Origin: Ignavibacteria bacterium
Lineage (GTDB): Bacteria; Bacteroidota; Ignavibacteria; Tepidaquicellales; Tepidaquicellaceae
Length of the DNA: 34,446 bases
NCBI GenBank assembly: GCA_016710985.1
Contig: JADJTX010000041.1
Coordinates: 1-34,446 of the forward strand
Direction: 5' to 3'
Shown: one piece after another, positions 16,116 to 25,933 of the stretch
Numbering within the stretch: position 1 is the stretch's first letter
Layout of the letters: every line of letters starts with the position of its first letter
The notes under the pieces: model-generated
What the model was told of the DNA's origin: nothing
The model's input: only the letters and a program-made list of their open reading frames with translations
Database searches by the model: none
Program-made: the position numbers and the translations under genes

Positions 16116-16259
16116 AAATAATCAATTAATACTTTTGAAAATATGTATGAAATGTTACTGAATTTGTTTTATCTATCCCGGAATTATCCAGTTGCTTAAA
16201 AGCAACGGCAATGAATAACAGAAATAAAAATTGACCAATAAATTAAAAATTTGAAAATT

Positions 16260-18388
16260 ATGTTAAAATTTATTCTACAAACTATACGAACTATAGCAAC
16301 TATACAAACTATACGAACTACTCTCACTCTATTCACTCTATTCACTCAGCATTCGTATTCTCAATGGCAATGGCAGAACCCTTTACCCCAGGGAAATATT
16401 TTATTCGGCTCATATTATTTAAGCTCAAATACCGGATGGGCTTGCGGTGACGGAGGGACGATCATCAAAACTACGGACAGCGGGAATAATTGGGTCATCA
16501 ATACTACACAGACAAAACAAAGCATCCGGTCTGTTTTTTTTGTGAATGAAAATACAGGGTTTGCCTGCGGATTGTACGGGACAGTTCTTAAATCAACCAA
16601 CGGAGGCAATATCTGGGATAAGGTTGTTTTAAATACAACCGGGAATTTGTTTTCAGTCAGATTCCTGAACAGCACTACAGGATTTATTGTCGGAGATACG
16701 GGAATTGTTTTCAAAACTTCTAACGGAGGTATAAACTGGTCAAGAAGAACTACGAATGTCGTCAGAACACTTACAAGCTGCGCGGCCAGAGACTCAATAG
16801 TTTTATCAGCCGGGTTAAACGGTACACTTGTAAGATCATCTGATTACGGTGAAACTTTTCAGATCATTAATCCTAACAATACAAATTTTCTATTTGATGT
16901 AATGTTCAAAGATGCGAATACTGCTTTCATAGCGGGTGCATACGGGACAATTTTGAGATCTGTAAACGCCGGTCTTTCCTGGTCGGAACATCAACTTCCA
17001 CTAACAGGTGGTTTTATTCAATTTCGTTCGGAGATGACAATACAGGTTTCGCTTCAGGTGACTACGGGAACATATACAAAACTACAAACGCCGGATCAAG
17101 CTGGACAGGATACGGGACTACTACATCCGAGTTCCAGTATTCAATTCAGGCATTCAATGTAAATGATGTCATCAGTGTCGGTAATAAAGGAACAATAATA
17201 AAGTCTTTCAATTCAGGGGTTAACTGGTCTGACTATTCTTACGGATTCAGAAATACTTTATTTTCAATCGATTTTTTTGATAAGAATTCAGGCATGAGTT
17301 GCGGCGCTCAGGGAACGGTTGCCGTTACATCAAACGGCGGAATTTCCTGGAAGAGAGTTCAGGCTGCAGGTGATAATGATTATCTGAATCAGATTCAAAT
17401 GGTAAATAACAATATTGGTTATGTCTGCGGTGAAGATGGTAAGATCCTGAAAACAAGTAACGGAGGACTGAACTGGATTACACAGAATTCAAATGTAACG
17501 TCTGGACTGTATTCCTTGTACTTTTTTAATGAAAACTCGGGTTGGGTGTGCGGGGATTCAGGAAAGCTTTTGAAAACGACTGACGGTGGAAATAATTATC
17601 TGCCGGTTAATTCAGGAAGTCAAAGATACATCAGCGATATTTGTTTCACTGATCCTCTTACCGGATGGTATGCGTCCGGAAGCAGGAAAATTTATAAGAC
17701 AACCAACGGAGGAGATAACTGGTATGTGCCGCATTCAGATTCACTAAGCGGTGGAGCCGGTGCAGTTCAGTTTGTTACTAATGAAACAGGATTAGGATTT
17801 ACATACAGCAATAAGATAATTATTTCTTCTGACGGGGGGAACAGCTGGAATGAAATTGACATACCGCCAAACAATTATCTCAACAATATTTTTGCTTCTG
17901 ATGAAAAAAATTTCTGGGCTGTCGGAGATTTTGGATTCATATACCGCTCGACTGACAAAGGGATAAGCTGGTTTCAGGAAACAAACAATAACTTTGACGG
18001 AAGATTATTCGGGATTTACTTTTCAGATAATGATAACGGCTGGGTAGCCGGCGGTAACGGTCTGATCGCAAAGTATACTAATCCGATGAGCAATATCAGT
18101 TCAAATATAAGTTCAAATGAGATCACCGGTTATAAGCTTAATCAGAACTATCCGAATCCGTTTAACCCTTCTACGAAACTGGAATTTGGAATTTCGAAAT
18201 TGGGATTTGTTTCGTTAAAGGTATATGACATTCTTGGCAAGGAGATCGCTACATTAGTAAATGAAAGACTTAGCCCGGGTACTTACAGATATGACTTTGA
18301 CGGATCCGGTCTTACCAGCGGAAACTATTTTTATATTTTAAACGCAGACGGATATAGTGAAACGAAGAAGATGCTTCTTTTAAAATAA
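16260..18388 (+). CDS. Secreted Ycf48/BNR-type beta-propeller protein with T9SS sorting tail (one frameshift)
   Basis: About 709 residues after restoring one T in the TTTT run at 17012-17015. The body is a series of propeller repeats of the Ycf48-like form GWACGDGGTIIKTTDSGNNW; others include GFACGLYGTVLKSTNGGN, GFIVGDTGIVFKTSNGGINW, GYVCGEDGKILKTSNGGLNW and GWVCGDSGKLLKTTDGGNN, at about 43-residue spacing, roughly 12 in total. The C-terminal ~85 residues are a type A T9SS sorting domain (YKLNQNYPNPFNPSTKLEF, VYDILGKEIATLVNE, SGNYFYIL, TKKMLLLK). The start is ATG 16260, 9 bases inside a longer TTG-initiated frame. The signal-peptide region (residues ~8-33, TIRTIATIQTIRT, TLFTLFT) is encoded by 9-base tandem repeats. 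Role unknown: cell-surface or released protein. Confidence 0.85.
16275..16352 (+). repeat. 9-bp tandem repeats inside the signal-peptide coding region
   Basis: ACTATACGA, ACTATAGCA, ACTATACAA, ACTATACGA, then ACTCTATTC twice: nonamer units in frame with the gene. The same kind of unit (GAACTTAAC, GAACTTAAA, CACTCCACA) occurs in non-coding gaps at 21945, 29221 and 25768. Confidence 0.75.
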
Positions 18389-18437
18389 GTATTGAGTATT
18401 GAGTATTGAGTATTGAGTATTGAGTATTGAGTATTGC
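18389..18437 (+). repeat. GTATTGA heptamer array after the stop codon
   Basis: Six GTATTGA copies and one GTATTGC start at the base directly after the TAA stop of the propeller gene. Confidence 0.9.
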
Positions 18438-18645
18438 AGAATCTCCTGCTTTAGAAGGAACTCTGACATTAAAGGATTTTGAGCAAAGCATTAAAATGAA
18501 AATTGCATTTATTAATTTAATGTTTTAATTTAGATACAAATCTCATTTTTGTTTAAAAACTTTTCTTAAAAGAGCACACCTTTAAGGAAAATATTCTCCA
18601 TAAAATTAAACATTTAATTTAATTCAAAAAAGAAAGGGAAATTTA
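18438..18645 (+). promoter_or_regulatory. Upstream region of the first sialidase-like gene, with a conserved block
   Basis: The block AGCATTAAAATGAAAATTGC ATTTAT (18487-18512) matches 21991-22016, before the next paralogous gene, with one difference. It is 134 bases from the ATG here and 124 there. Both leaders end in ATTTAATTTAATT followed by GAAAGGGA, a ribosome-binding site about 8-10 bases before the ATG. The shared block is the best promoter or operator candidate for both genes. Confidence 0.45.
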
Positions 18646-21600
18646 ATGAAAAAATTATTTTTCATTTTACCAGTTGTTATAATTGGTTTTATTATAATGA
18701 CGGGTCAGAAAGCAGAAGAACTACAGGAAGATCCGAGATGGAATACTCCACGTTCTGTTATGTATCTGTCCGGCGATTATTCACCACTGCCGGTCGTTAA
18801 CAATGATATTCATCAGTTTACTTATTCACCAAAAATTCATAACACTCCAATCGGAGTATTGACCACTTTACCAAATGTAAGAGTTTTACCTTCTACAGTT
18901 ACTCAGCAAACAGAAAACATAATTGTAAGAAGTCCTGTTGATCCAAACATTTTATTCGGATCATCAAATTCTGCAAGACTTACCGGTGGATCATTTATTA
19001 ACTCGGGTTCATATTTTTCTTCAGACGGAGGCTTAACCTGGAGAAGCTCTGATTCCATTGTTGCACCGAACTTCAATGATCAAAGAGGAGATCCGGGACC
19101 GGCAATAGATAAAAACGGAAGGATCATATTTACACACCTTACCAGTTCAACTAACTTTGGCGGCGTCACAGGAATGGGTGCAAATTATTCTACAAATAAC
19201 GGACAGACCTGGTCTGCTACTTTTCAGGTGGTTAATGATGCCAGCGCAGATAAGAATTTAGCAGGGACTGATGATTCACCTTCGAGCCCATTTTACGGTA
19301 ACAGCTATTTTGCATGGACAAGCTTTGGAACTTCTCCCGCGAACGGAAGAGCAGCCCGAACGACAAACGGCGGAGTGACCTGGGATCCGCAGGTAATAAT
19401 TAATGCAACTCCTTCAGGACACAATGCACAGGGACATGATGTTGCAGTTGCTCCAAACGGAAATGTTTTTGTAGCCTGGACAGCGGGTGTAAGTTCTTCT
19501 CCATTTACTGAAGATTATGTCGGTATTGCAAAATCAACAAACGGCGGTGTTACATACACAGCAACTGAAAATGCTTTTGATGTAAACGGAAGCAGATCCA
19601 CTTCATTTAACGGATGGGGAATCAGAACCAACGGATTTCCGAGAATTGCAATTGATAAAACGAACGGAACAAGAAGAGGATGGATTTACATAGTAACCAG
19701 CCAGTTAAACTTAGCTCCGGCCGGTTCGGATGCAGATATTATCTTAAGACGTTCTTCAGATGACGGCGCAACATGGTCCGCAGGTATAAGAGTAAATCAG
19801 GATGCTTTGAATAACGGCAAAGTCCAGTTTTTACCGGCTGTATGTGTGGATGATGCAGGTGGTGTAAATGTAGTTTATTATGATAACAGAAATTTTCCGT
19901 CAGTCGGAGATTCCTGCGCTGTCTTTATTTCACGTTCAATAGACGGCGGAAGTACATGGACTGATGTTGAAGTTTCAGACCATCATTTCAAACCAAAAGG
20001 AGCTACAGGATTTGCCGGCGGATATATGGGTGACTATATTGGAATTGCCCCGTCAGTTGGTAAAGTTGTAGCAATGTGGATGGACGATAAAGCAGGTGTT
20101 GCTGGATTCTTCAATACATGGGTAGGAGCATTACAGATAACTACATATCCGCTGAATGCCTTTAACTTGCTGACACCTCCGGCGGGAAGTACAATTTCAT
20201 CTTTCCTAATTCAAATACACCAATTACTATGACATGGGATACTTAGCATCCACTGCTTCATATAAATGGATATTCGGACCTTCAGGAGATCCGAGAAGAC
20301 TGACGTTACCCACTTCGGGGAATGCACTGAATTTAACATCAGGTCAATTAGATAACATTTTAGCAGGAATCGGTTTAGCGCAGGGACAGTCCATAGTCGG
20401 ACAATGGGATGTATGGGCTTTCAGAAATTCAAGTCCTGACGATTCTTTGAAATCTACAAACGGACCGAGAACATTAACTTTAACCAGAGGTGTTCCGGCT
20501 TTGACTGCATTTAATTTGTCTTCACCTCCAAGCGGAACTACAGTTACTACTTCCGCTTTCAATTCGTCTCTGATAAATATTAACTGGACACGTTCCGGTC
20601 AGGGTACAACTTACAAATGGAAATTCGGAAGTCCGACCATATCAACTGTCAGACTGACTGTTCCATCAGGAGGATCAGGCTACGATACATCTCTGACTTT
20701 AGTTAACAATGCGCTTGACGGAATACTGGGTGGACTTGGTTTGAACCCCGGTGATTCAATCGTCGGACAATGGGCAGTATGGGCATACAATGCATCCGAT
20801 TCATTGAAGTCAACACAAAACTTTGCACTTACATTAAAGAGACAGGCAAAAGGCGAGGTAGTAGTTTTATATGATTCAACTACAGCCGGCTGCAGAACTG
20901 CACGGGATTCAGTTGTCAATAACTTAAACATGATGGGAGTAACCTATGATCTGTTTAACAGAAAAGGACAAACAACAGGGACAACCTCAATTTCTTACAT
21001 AGGATACAAGAAAGTAATTTTACTCGGAGAAGGAACATCGGTCGTATCAAATGTAGTAAAAGATTCTATAAAATCTTATCTGAATTCCGGCGGAACTACA
21101 ACTGCAACAAAATCAAAATTAATTATACTTGCTGAAGACATTGGTTATCAGCTTGACAGGACAGGCTCGACTTATCTCGATACAACTTTCTTCAGAACAG
21201 TCCTGGGTTGTCAGTATATTGCAGACAGACCCGGAACATCCGGAAACCGTGGCTTAATTGGTGTTACAACAAATCCTAACATTGCTGACAGTACAGTCGG
21301 ATCATTCCCGGATGTATTAAAGAACTCATTATCAGCTCCTTCAGGTCAGTTATACACTCTCTATAAATTCAGATTATTCCCTGACTCACTTAATGGAATC
21401 GGAAGAATAGGAACTAATTATAATATTTCAACAATGGGAGTGGATGTTGAATCGTTAAGACCTGCATTTGATTCTCCATCTGGATCACCTGTTAACAGAT
21501 TATTAAAAGGAGCGATGGATTTTGTTGACGGATTACTTGTAGGAGTTACACAAACAAATCCAAACGTGATACCTCAGACATATTCTTTATCACAGAATTA

Positions 21601-21838
21601 TCCTAATCCGTTCAATCCGGTGACAAAGATAAATTTCTCCATTCCGAAACAGGGAATTGTATCATTGAAAATTTATGATGTATTAGGAAAAGAAGTTATG
21701 ACATTAATAAATGAAACCAAGGCAATCGGAAATTACGAAGTAGAGTTTAGCGGCATCAACTTAGCCAGCGGAGCTTACTTCTACAGGATCGAAAGCGGTG
21801 AGTTTACTGATATAAAGAGGATGATACTTATCAAATAA
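18646..21838 (+). CDS. Secreted sialidase-like propeller protein with SusE-like and Rossmann-like modules and T9SS tail (two frameshifts)
   Basis: About 1065 residues after two single-base repairs at 20203-20204 and near 20242. The signal peptide is MKKLFFILPVVIIGFIIMTG. Residues ~60-500 form a BNR/sialidase-like propeller with Asp-box motifs SSDGGLTW, STNNGQTW, TTNGGVTW, SSDDGATW and SIDGGSTW. Two SusE-like beta-sandwich repeats follow (AFNLLTPPAGSTIS..., YKWIFGPSGDPRRLTL, VGQWDVWAF; then FNLSSPPSGTTV, YKWKFGSP, VGQWAVWAY). Next is a Rossmann/class I amidotransferase-like alpha-beta domain (EVVVLYDSTTAGCRTARDSV, YKKVILLGEGTSVVSNVVKD, KLIILAEDIGYQLD), which I cannot assign, and finally the sorting domain (QNYPNPFNPVTKINFSIPKQ to KRMILIK). 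Enzymatic sialidase activity is not supported: BNR propellers are often only binding or scaffold folds. The Rossmann-like module is nearly identical in protein sequence to that of the gene at 25934. Confidence 0.82.
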
Positions 21839-21866
21839 GTATTGAGTATTGAGTATTGAGTATTGA
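21839..21866 (+). repeat. GTATTGA heptamer array after the stop codon
   Basis: Four perfect GTATTGA units start at the base after the TAA stop and run up to the terminator hairpin. Confidence 0.9.
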
Positions 21867-21870
21867 TGTC

Positions 21871-21909
21871 AATTGGGGAATAATTAATTTTATTCCCCAA
21901 TTTTTTTAT
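21871..21909 (+). terminator. Strong rho-independent terminator
   Basis: AATTGGGGAATAA (21871-21883) and TTATTCCCCAATT (21890-21902) form a perfect 13-bp stem with a 6-base loop, followed by TTTTTT. Confidence 0.9.
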
Positions 21910-21989
21910 ATCAACCTATTAACTCATCTCACTCATCTAACTCAATCAACTTAACGAACTTAATGAACTTAACGAACTTAACGAACTTT
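21910..21989. repeat. ACTCATCT and GAACTTAAC short tandem repeats
   Basis: CTCATCT/ACTCATC units (21923-21945) are followed by about five GAACTTAAC/GAACTTAAT nonamers. The block ends just before the conserved AGCATTAAAAT promoter candidate. Confidence 0.7.
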
Positions 21990-21990
21990 C

Positions 21991-22019
21991 AGCATTAAAA
22001 TAAAAATTGCATTTATGAT
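21991..22019 (+). promoter_or_regulatory. Conserved block upstream of the second sialidase-like gene
   Basis: AGCATTAAAATAAAAATTGC ATTTAT matches 18487-18512 upstream of the paralogous gene with one difference (G to A), while most flanking sequence has diverged. A paired A/T-rich promoter with the shared GAAAGGGA ribosome-binding site at 22121-22128 is likely. Confidence 0.45.
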
Positions 22020-22139
22020 ATTATTATGATAATTTGATTTCAATTCATTTGACACATCTATTCAAAAAGTCTTTTCAATTTTACTTCACAATTTTAAAGG
22101 CAGCAAATTTAATTTAATTACAGAAAGGGATATTTACCG

Positions 22140-25100
22140 ATGAAAAATTATTTTTCATTTTACCTGTCTTATTGCTTTGTTACATCTTAATGACAGGACA
22201 AGGAACAACAGTATCAAACAGCAATGCTTATCAGGAAAGTCCAAAATGGAATTTAGATCCGAGAACAACAATCGGACTATATCCGTCGGGTGAGTTTTCA
22301 CCATTACCTCAAACCGATAACTGGATTCAGACTCAAACAGAGCGAAGAACTATAATTACACCAATCGGAGTTTTCGGAATCAATCCAAATTTCAGAGTTC
22401 ATCCGAGACCTGCGCCTGCTACTCAGAGTGAAGTACCCATTACAAGACATCCGACTAACCCTTTGATCATGTATGCTTCGGCAAATACTTTTCAGGGCGG
22501 AAATTTTTGTACCGGCACTTATGTAACGACTAACGGAGGAGCTAACTGGTATGGAAACGATACACTTATCAGTCCTTCCGGAACACCTTTTTTCAACTAT
22601 GGAGATCCGGCACCAATGATTGATAAAGACGGAAGATTCTTAATTTCCTATATCACATTGTCATTCTCATTGGGTGCCAGCTATTCGACAAATCACGGAT
22701 TGAACTTTTCGGCAACTTCAACCTTTCCCGGTGCAACTACAAGCGCGGATAAAAATTTATCAGGAACTGATGATGCTCCGACAAGTCCTTATTATGGAAG
22801 GAGCTATACCGTCTATACAGAATTCGGCGGATCTTTCTCAAACAGAATTGTTATGTCATGGACATCTGACGGAGGCGTCACCTGGTCACAAGTGCAGCCT
22901 GTTAGTCCTCCTCCTTCAACCGGACATCACCATCAGGGTTGTGATGTAAGAGTTGGTCCAAACGGAGAGTGTTATGTCACATGGGCTAACTGTACCACAA
23001 ACGGGCAGAGCTCAACTGAAGATTCTTTAGGATTTGCAATGTCAACAAACGGCGGCGTTAGTTGGGTATTTTCAAAAAACAATGCCAACAACATGAACGG
23101 AATTCGTACATCAAATCTTTTTAACGGAATTAGAATGGCCGGTTTCCCGAGAATAGATGTTGACAGAAGCGGCGGTCCGAGAAACGGATGGATCTATGTA
23201 GTCTCTTCTGAAAAAAACATTGCTCCTGCTACTGATGTGGCAGATGCAATAGTTCACCGTTCAACTGACGGCGGATTAACCTGGACTTCGGTAAGAGCTA
23301 ATCAGGACACTCCCGGAAACGGAAAATTTCAATATGCATCCGCAGTTCGTGTTGACGAAGCGGGCGGCGTAAACGTTGTTTATTATGATACAAGAAATAC
23401 ACCTACAAATGACTCCGCTGAGGTATATGTTTCAAGATCTTTGGACGGAGGTGTTACATGGACTGATATAATGGTATCCGATCATAAGTTCAAACCAAAA
23501 CCAATTTCAGGAACTGCCGGCGGATATCAGGGAGATTACATCGGTATTACATCCGGAAGCGGAAAACTCTGGCCTTACTGGGCAGGTGATATCACAGGAA
23601 GCTATCAGGCCTGGACAACGGAAGTTCAAATCACTACTTTTCCCCTGAATTCATTTAATTTAACTTCACCGGCAGCCGGATCGAGAATTCAAACTCTGCC
23701 AAATAATACTGCAAGCTACACATTTAACTGGGATACTTCAGCTTCCACTGCTTCATACAAATGGATATTCGGAAGCCCGACAACATCACCGAGAAAAATT
23801 ACTCTGATACCAACCGGAAATTTACTGACAGTAACAAGTGGTCAGTTAGATAATTTACTTGCAGGTCTTGGAGTTGCTCAGGGAGATTCTTTAGTCGGAC
23901 AATGGGATGTATGGGCATTCAGAAATAATGCAGAGAATGATTCTTTAAGAGCTAACAACGGTCCGAGGGCAATTACTCTGAAAAGGGGTAAACCTCTGCT
24001 CACAGCGTTTAATCTTTCATCACCTGCTAACAATTCTACTATACTTACATTAGTCTCAAATACTTCACTTATTAATGTAAACTGGACTAAATCAGGTGAA
24101 GCGGTAAAATATAAATGGCTTTATGCAAGACCGAATTTTTCAACTCAGGCAAATGTCAAATTCAGTGTTCAGTCAAATAACAACGGATTTGATTCTGTCT
24201 TAACAATGAGAAATTCTTATATCGATTCACTGCTTGCAGGAATCGGAGTTGCCCCCGGTGATTCATCAGTAGGTCAATGGAGAATTTACGGTTACAGCGC
24301 AGCCGATTCACTCTCATCAGTTCAGACATATAACTTAACTTTAAGAAGAGGAATAGCTCCTACGGTTACAACATCAGCGGATTCAATAGTTGTGAACCTT
24401 CCTTCGGGACAGACTACTTCAAGGAACCTGATAATTGGAAATACCGGGCAGTTCAGTCTTGACTGGAACATTTCTGAGGCTTCATCTTCATTAGATAATT
24501 CAAAGGTAAGTTTCACACAGAATGAAATAAACGGAATGGTCCGGCAGCCCAAAGGTGAAATCACAAGATATCACGGTGAGAATCAGACCGACGGACAGGG
24601 AGGACCTGATGCAGGAGGATACAGATGGATAGACAGCGATGAACCGGGCGGACCTGTTTTTAACTGGGTCGAAATATCTTCAACCGGAACACCTATCACA
24701 GGATGGACACCTTCATCAGACGACGGTAGTGTGAATGTTTCGCTTCCATTTCCTTTTACATATTACGGAAATACATATAATCAACTGAAGGTTGTTACAA
24801 ACGGATGGGTAGGATTTGATATAGCCGCAACAACTGTTGATTATTTTAACGTAGCTATTCCAAACACGCTCGAACCTAACAACTGTCTTTACCCTTTCTG
24901 GGATGACCTTAATTTTACAAGCGGGGGATCTTGTTATTATTTACATGACGCCGCTAATAACAGATTCATAGTTGAGTATAAAGATGTTCCTCATTATGAC
25001 CCTCCTGGCGGCGGACCTTATACTTTCCAGGTGATCCTTTACAGTGACGGAAGAATTATTTATCAGTATTTAAATATGACAAGTCCGGTAGATGACGCGA

Positions 25101-25678
25101 CTATAGGTACTGAGAATGTAGGCGGAGCAACCGGACTTCAGGTTGTTTACAATGCAGCTTACATGCATAATAATCTTGCAATTAAAATTGAAAAAGGACT
25201 TGCATGGGTTGATGAAGTTCCTAATTCCGGTACTATCATACCGGGAGGCAATCAAACCGTTAGTGTAAATTTTAGTGCCGTAGGTTTATCGGTTGGAACC
25301 TACACAGGAATATTAAAAGTGAACAGCAATGATCCTCTTACTCCGGTTAAGAATGTCGGAATAAGACTGAACGTAGGAACAACGGGAGTTCAGAGTACCG
25401 GTAACACGATTCCTACGGAATATGATCTCAAACAAAATTATCCTAACCCTTTCTATCCGGTCACTAAAATTAACTTCTCAATTCCAAAACAGGGATTAGT
25501 TACTTTGAAAATTTATGATGTGCTCGGTAAAGAAGTGATCACACTTGTAAACGAAGCTAAGGAAGCAGGAAATTATGATGTTGATTTTAATGCATCAAGC
25601 TTAGCCAGCGGAGCTTATTTTTATAAGATCGAGAGCGGTGACTTCAGCAATATAAAGAGGATGATACTTTTAAAATAA
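22140..25678 (+). CDS. Secreted sialidase-like propeller protein with SusE-like, nidogen-like and Ig-like modules and T9SS tail (start frameshifted)
   Basis: About 1179 residues. The start is ATG 22140: one A is missing in the A-run at 22143-22147, and with it the signal peptide reads MKK-LFFILPVLLLCYILMTGQ, matching the paralog at 18646. Read without repair, the first in-frame start would be at 22172, within the hydrophobic core. A BNR propeller (TTNGGANW, STNGGVSW, STDGGLTW, SLDGGVTW) is followed by two SusE-like repeats (YKWIFGSP, VGQWDVWAF; YKWLYARP, VGQWRIYGY). Then comes an Ig/BACON-like segment (SGQTTSRNLIIGNTGQFSLD), a nidogen-like block (WVEISSTGTPITGW, SLPFPFTYYGNTYNQL, LYPFWDDLNF, TFQVILYSDGRIIYQYL), a second BACON-like segment (GGNQTVSVNFSAVGLSVGTY) and the sorting domain (QNYPNPFYPVTKINFSIPKQ to KRMILLK). 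It lacks the Rossmann-like module of its neighbours. Surface or secreted role inferred; no catalytic residues are claimed. Confidence 0.85.
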
Positions 25679-25710
25679 GTATTGGGTATTAAGTATCAGG
25701 TTTTAAGAAA

Positions 25711-25749
25711 ACAGAGAGATAAGGTAAACTTGTCTCTCTGTTCTTTTTA
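25711..25749 (+). terminator. Rho-independent terminator
   Basis: ACAGAGAGA (25711-25719) pairs with TCTCTCTGT (25733-25741), followed by TCTTTTTA. The stem and loop (AGAGAGATAAGGT) closely resemble the terminator at 29141 after the next gene. Only degenerate GTATTGG/GTATTAA units lie between the stop and this hairpin. Confidence 0.8.
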
Positions 25750-25756
25750 TACATCA

Positions 25757-25819
25757 TACACTCTACCCACTCCACACACTCCACACACTCCACCCACTCC
25801 ACACACTCCACACACTCCA
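25757..25819. repeat. CACTCCACA nonamer array
   Basis: About six units of CACTCCACA (one CACTCCACC), preceded by CTCTACC. The period is exactly 9. An apparent minus-strand frame rich in ECVEW here is only the repeat read as codons. Confidence 0.85.
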
Positions 25820-25933
25820 TTTGAGTTGTAATATTTAATATTTTCAAATAAATTATGACACTAAAAACAAGTATCCTTATCTCTTTTTTAGTTTTCAAAT
25901 CAAACCCATTTTCTAAAATCAAAATAATTAAAT

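Noticed and set aside
22731..22949. Plus-strand frame within the second sialidase-like gene
   Set aside because: Shadow frame inside a continuous, homologous coding sequence.
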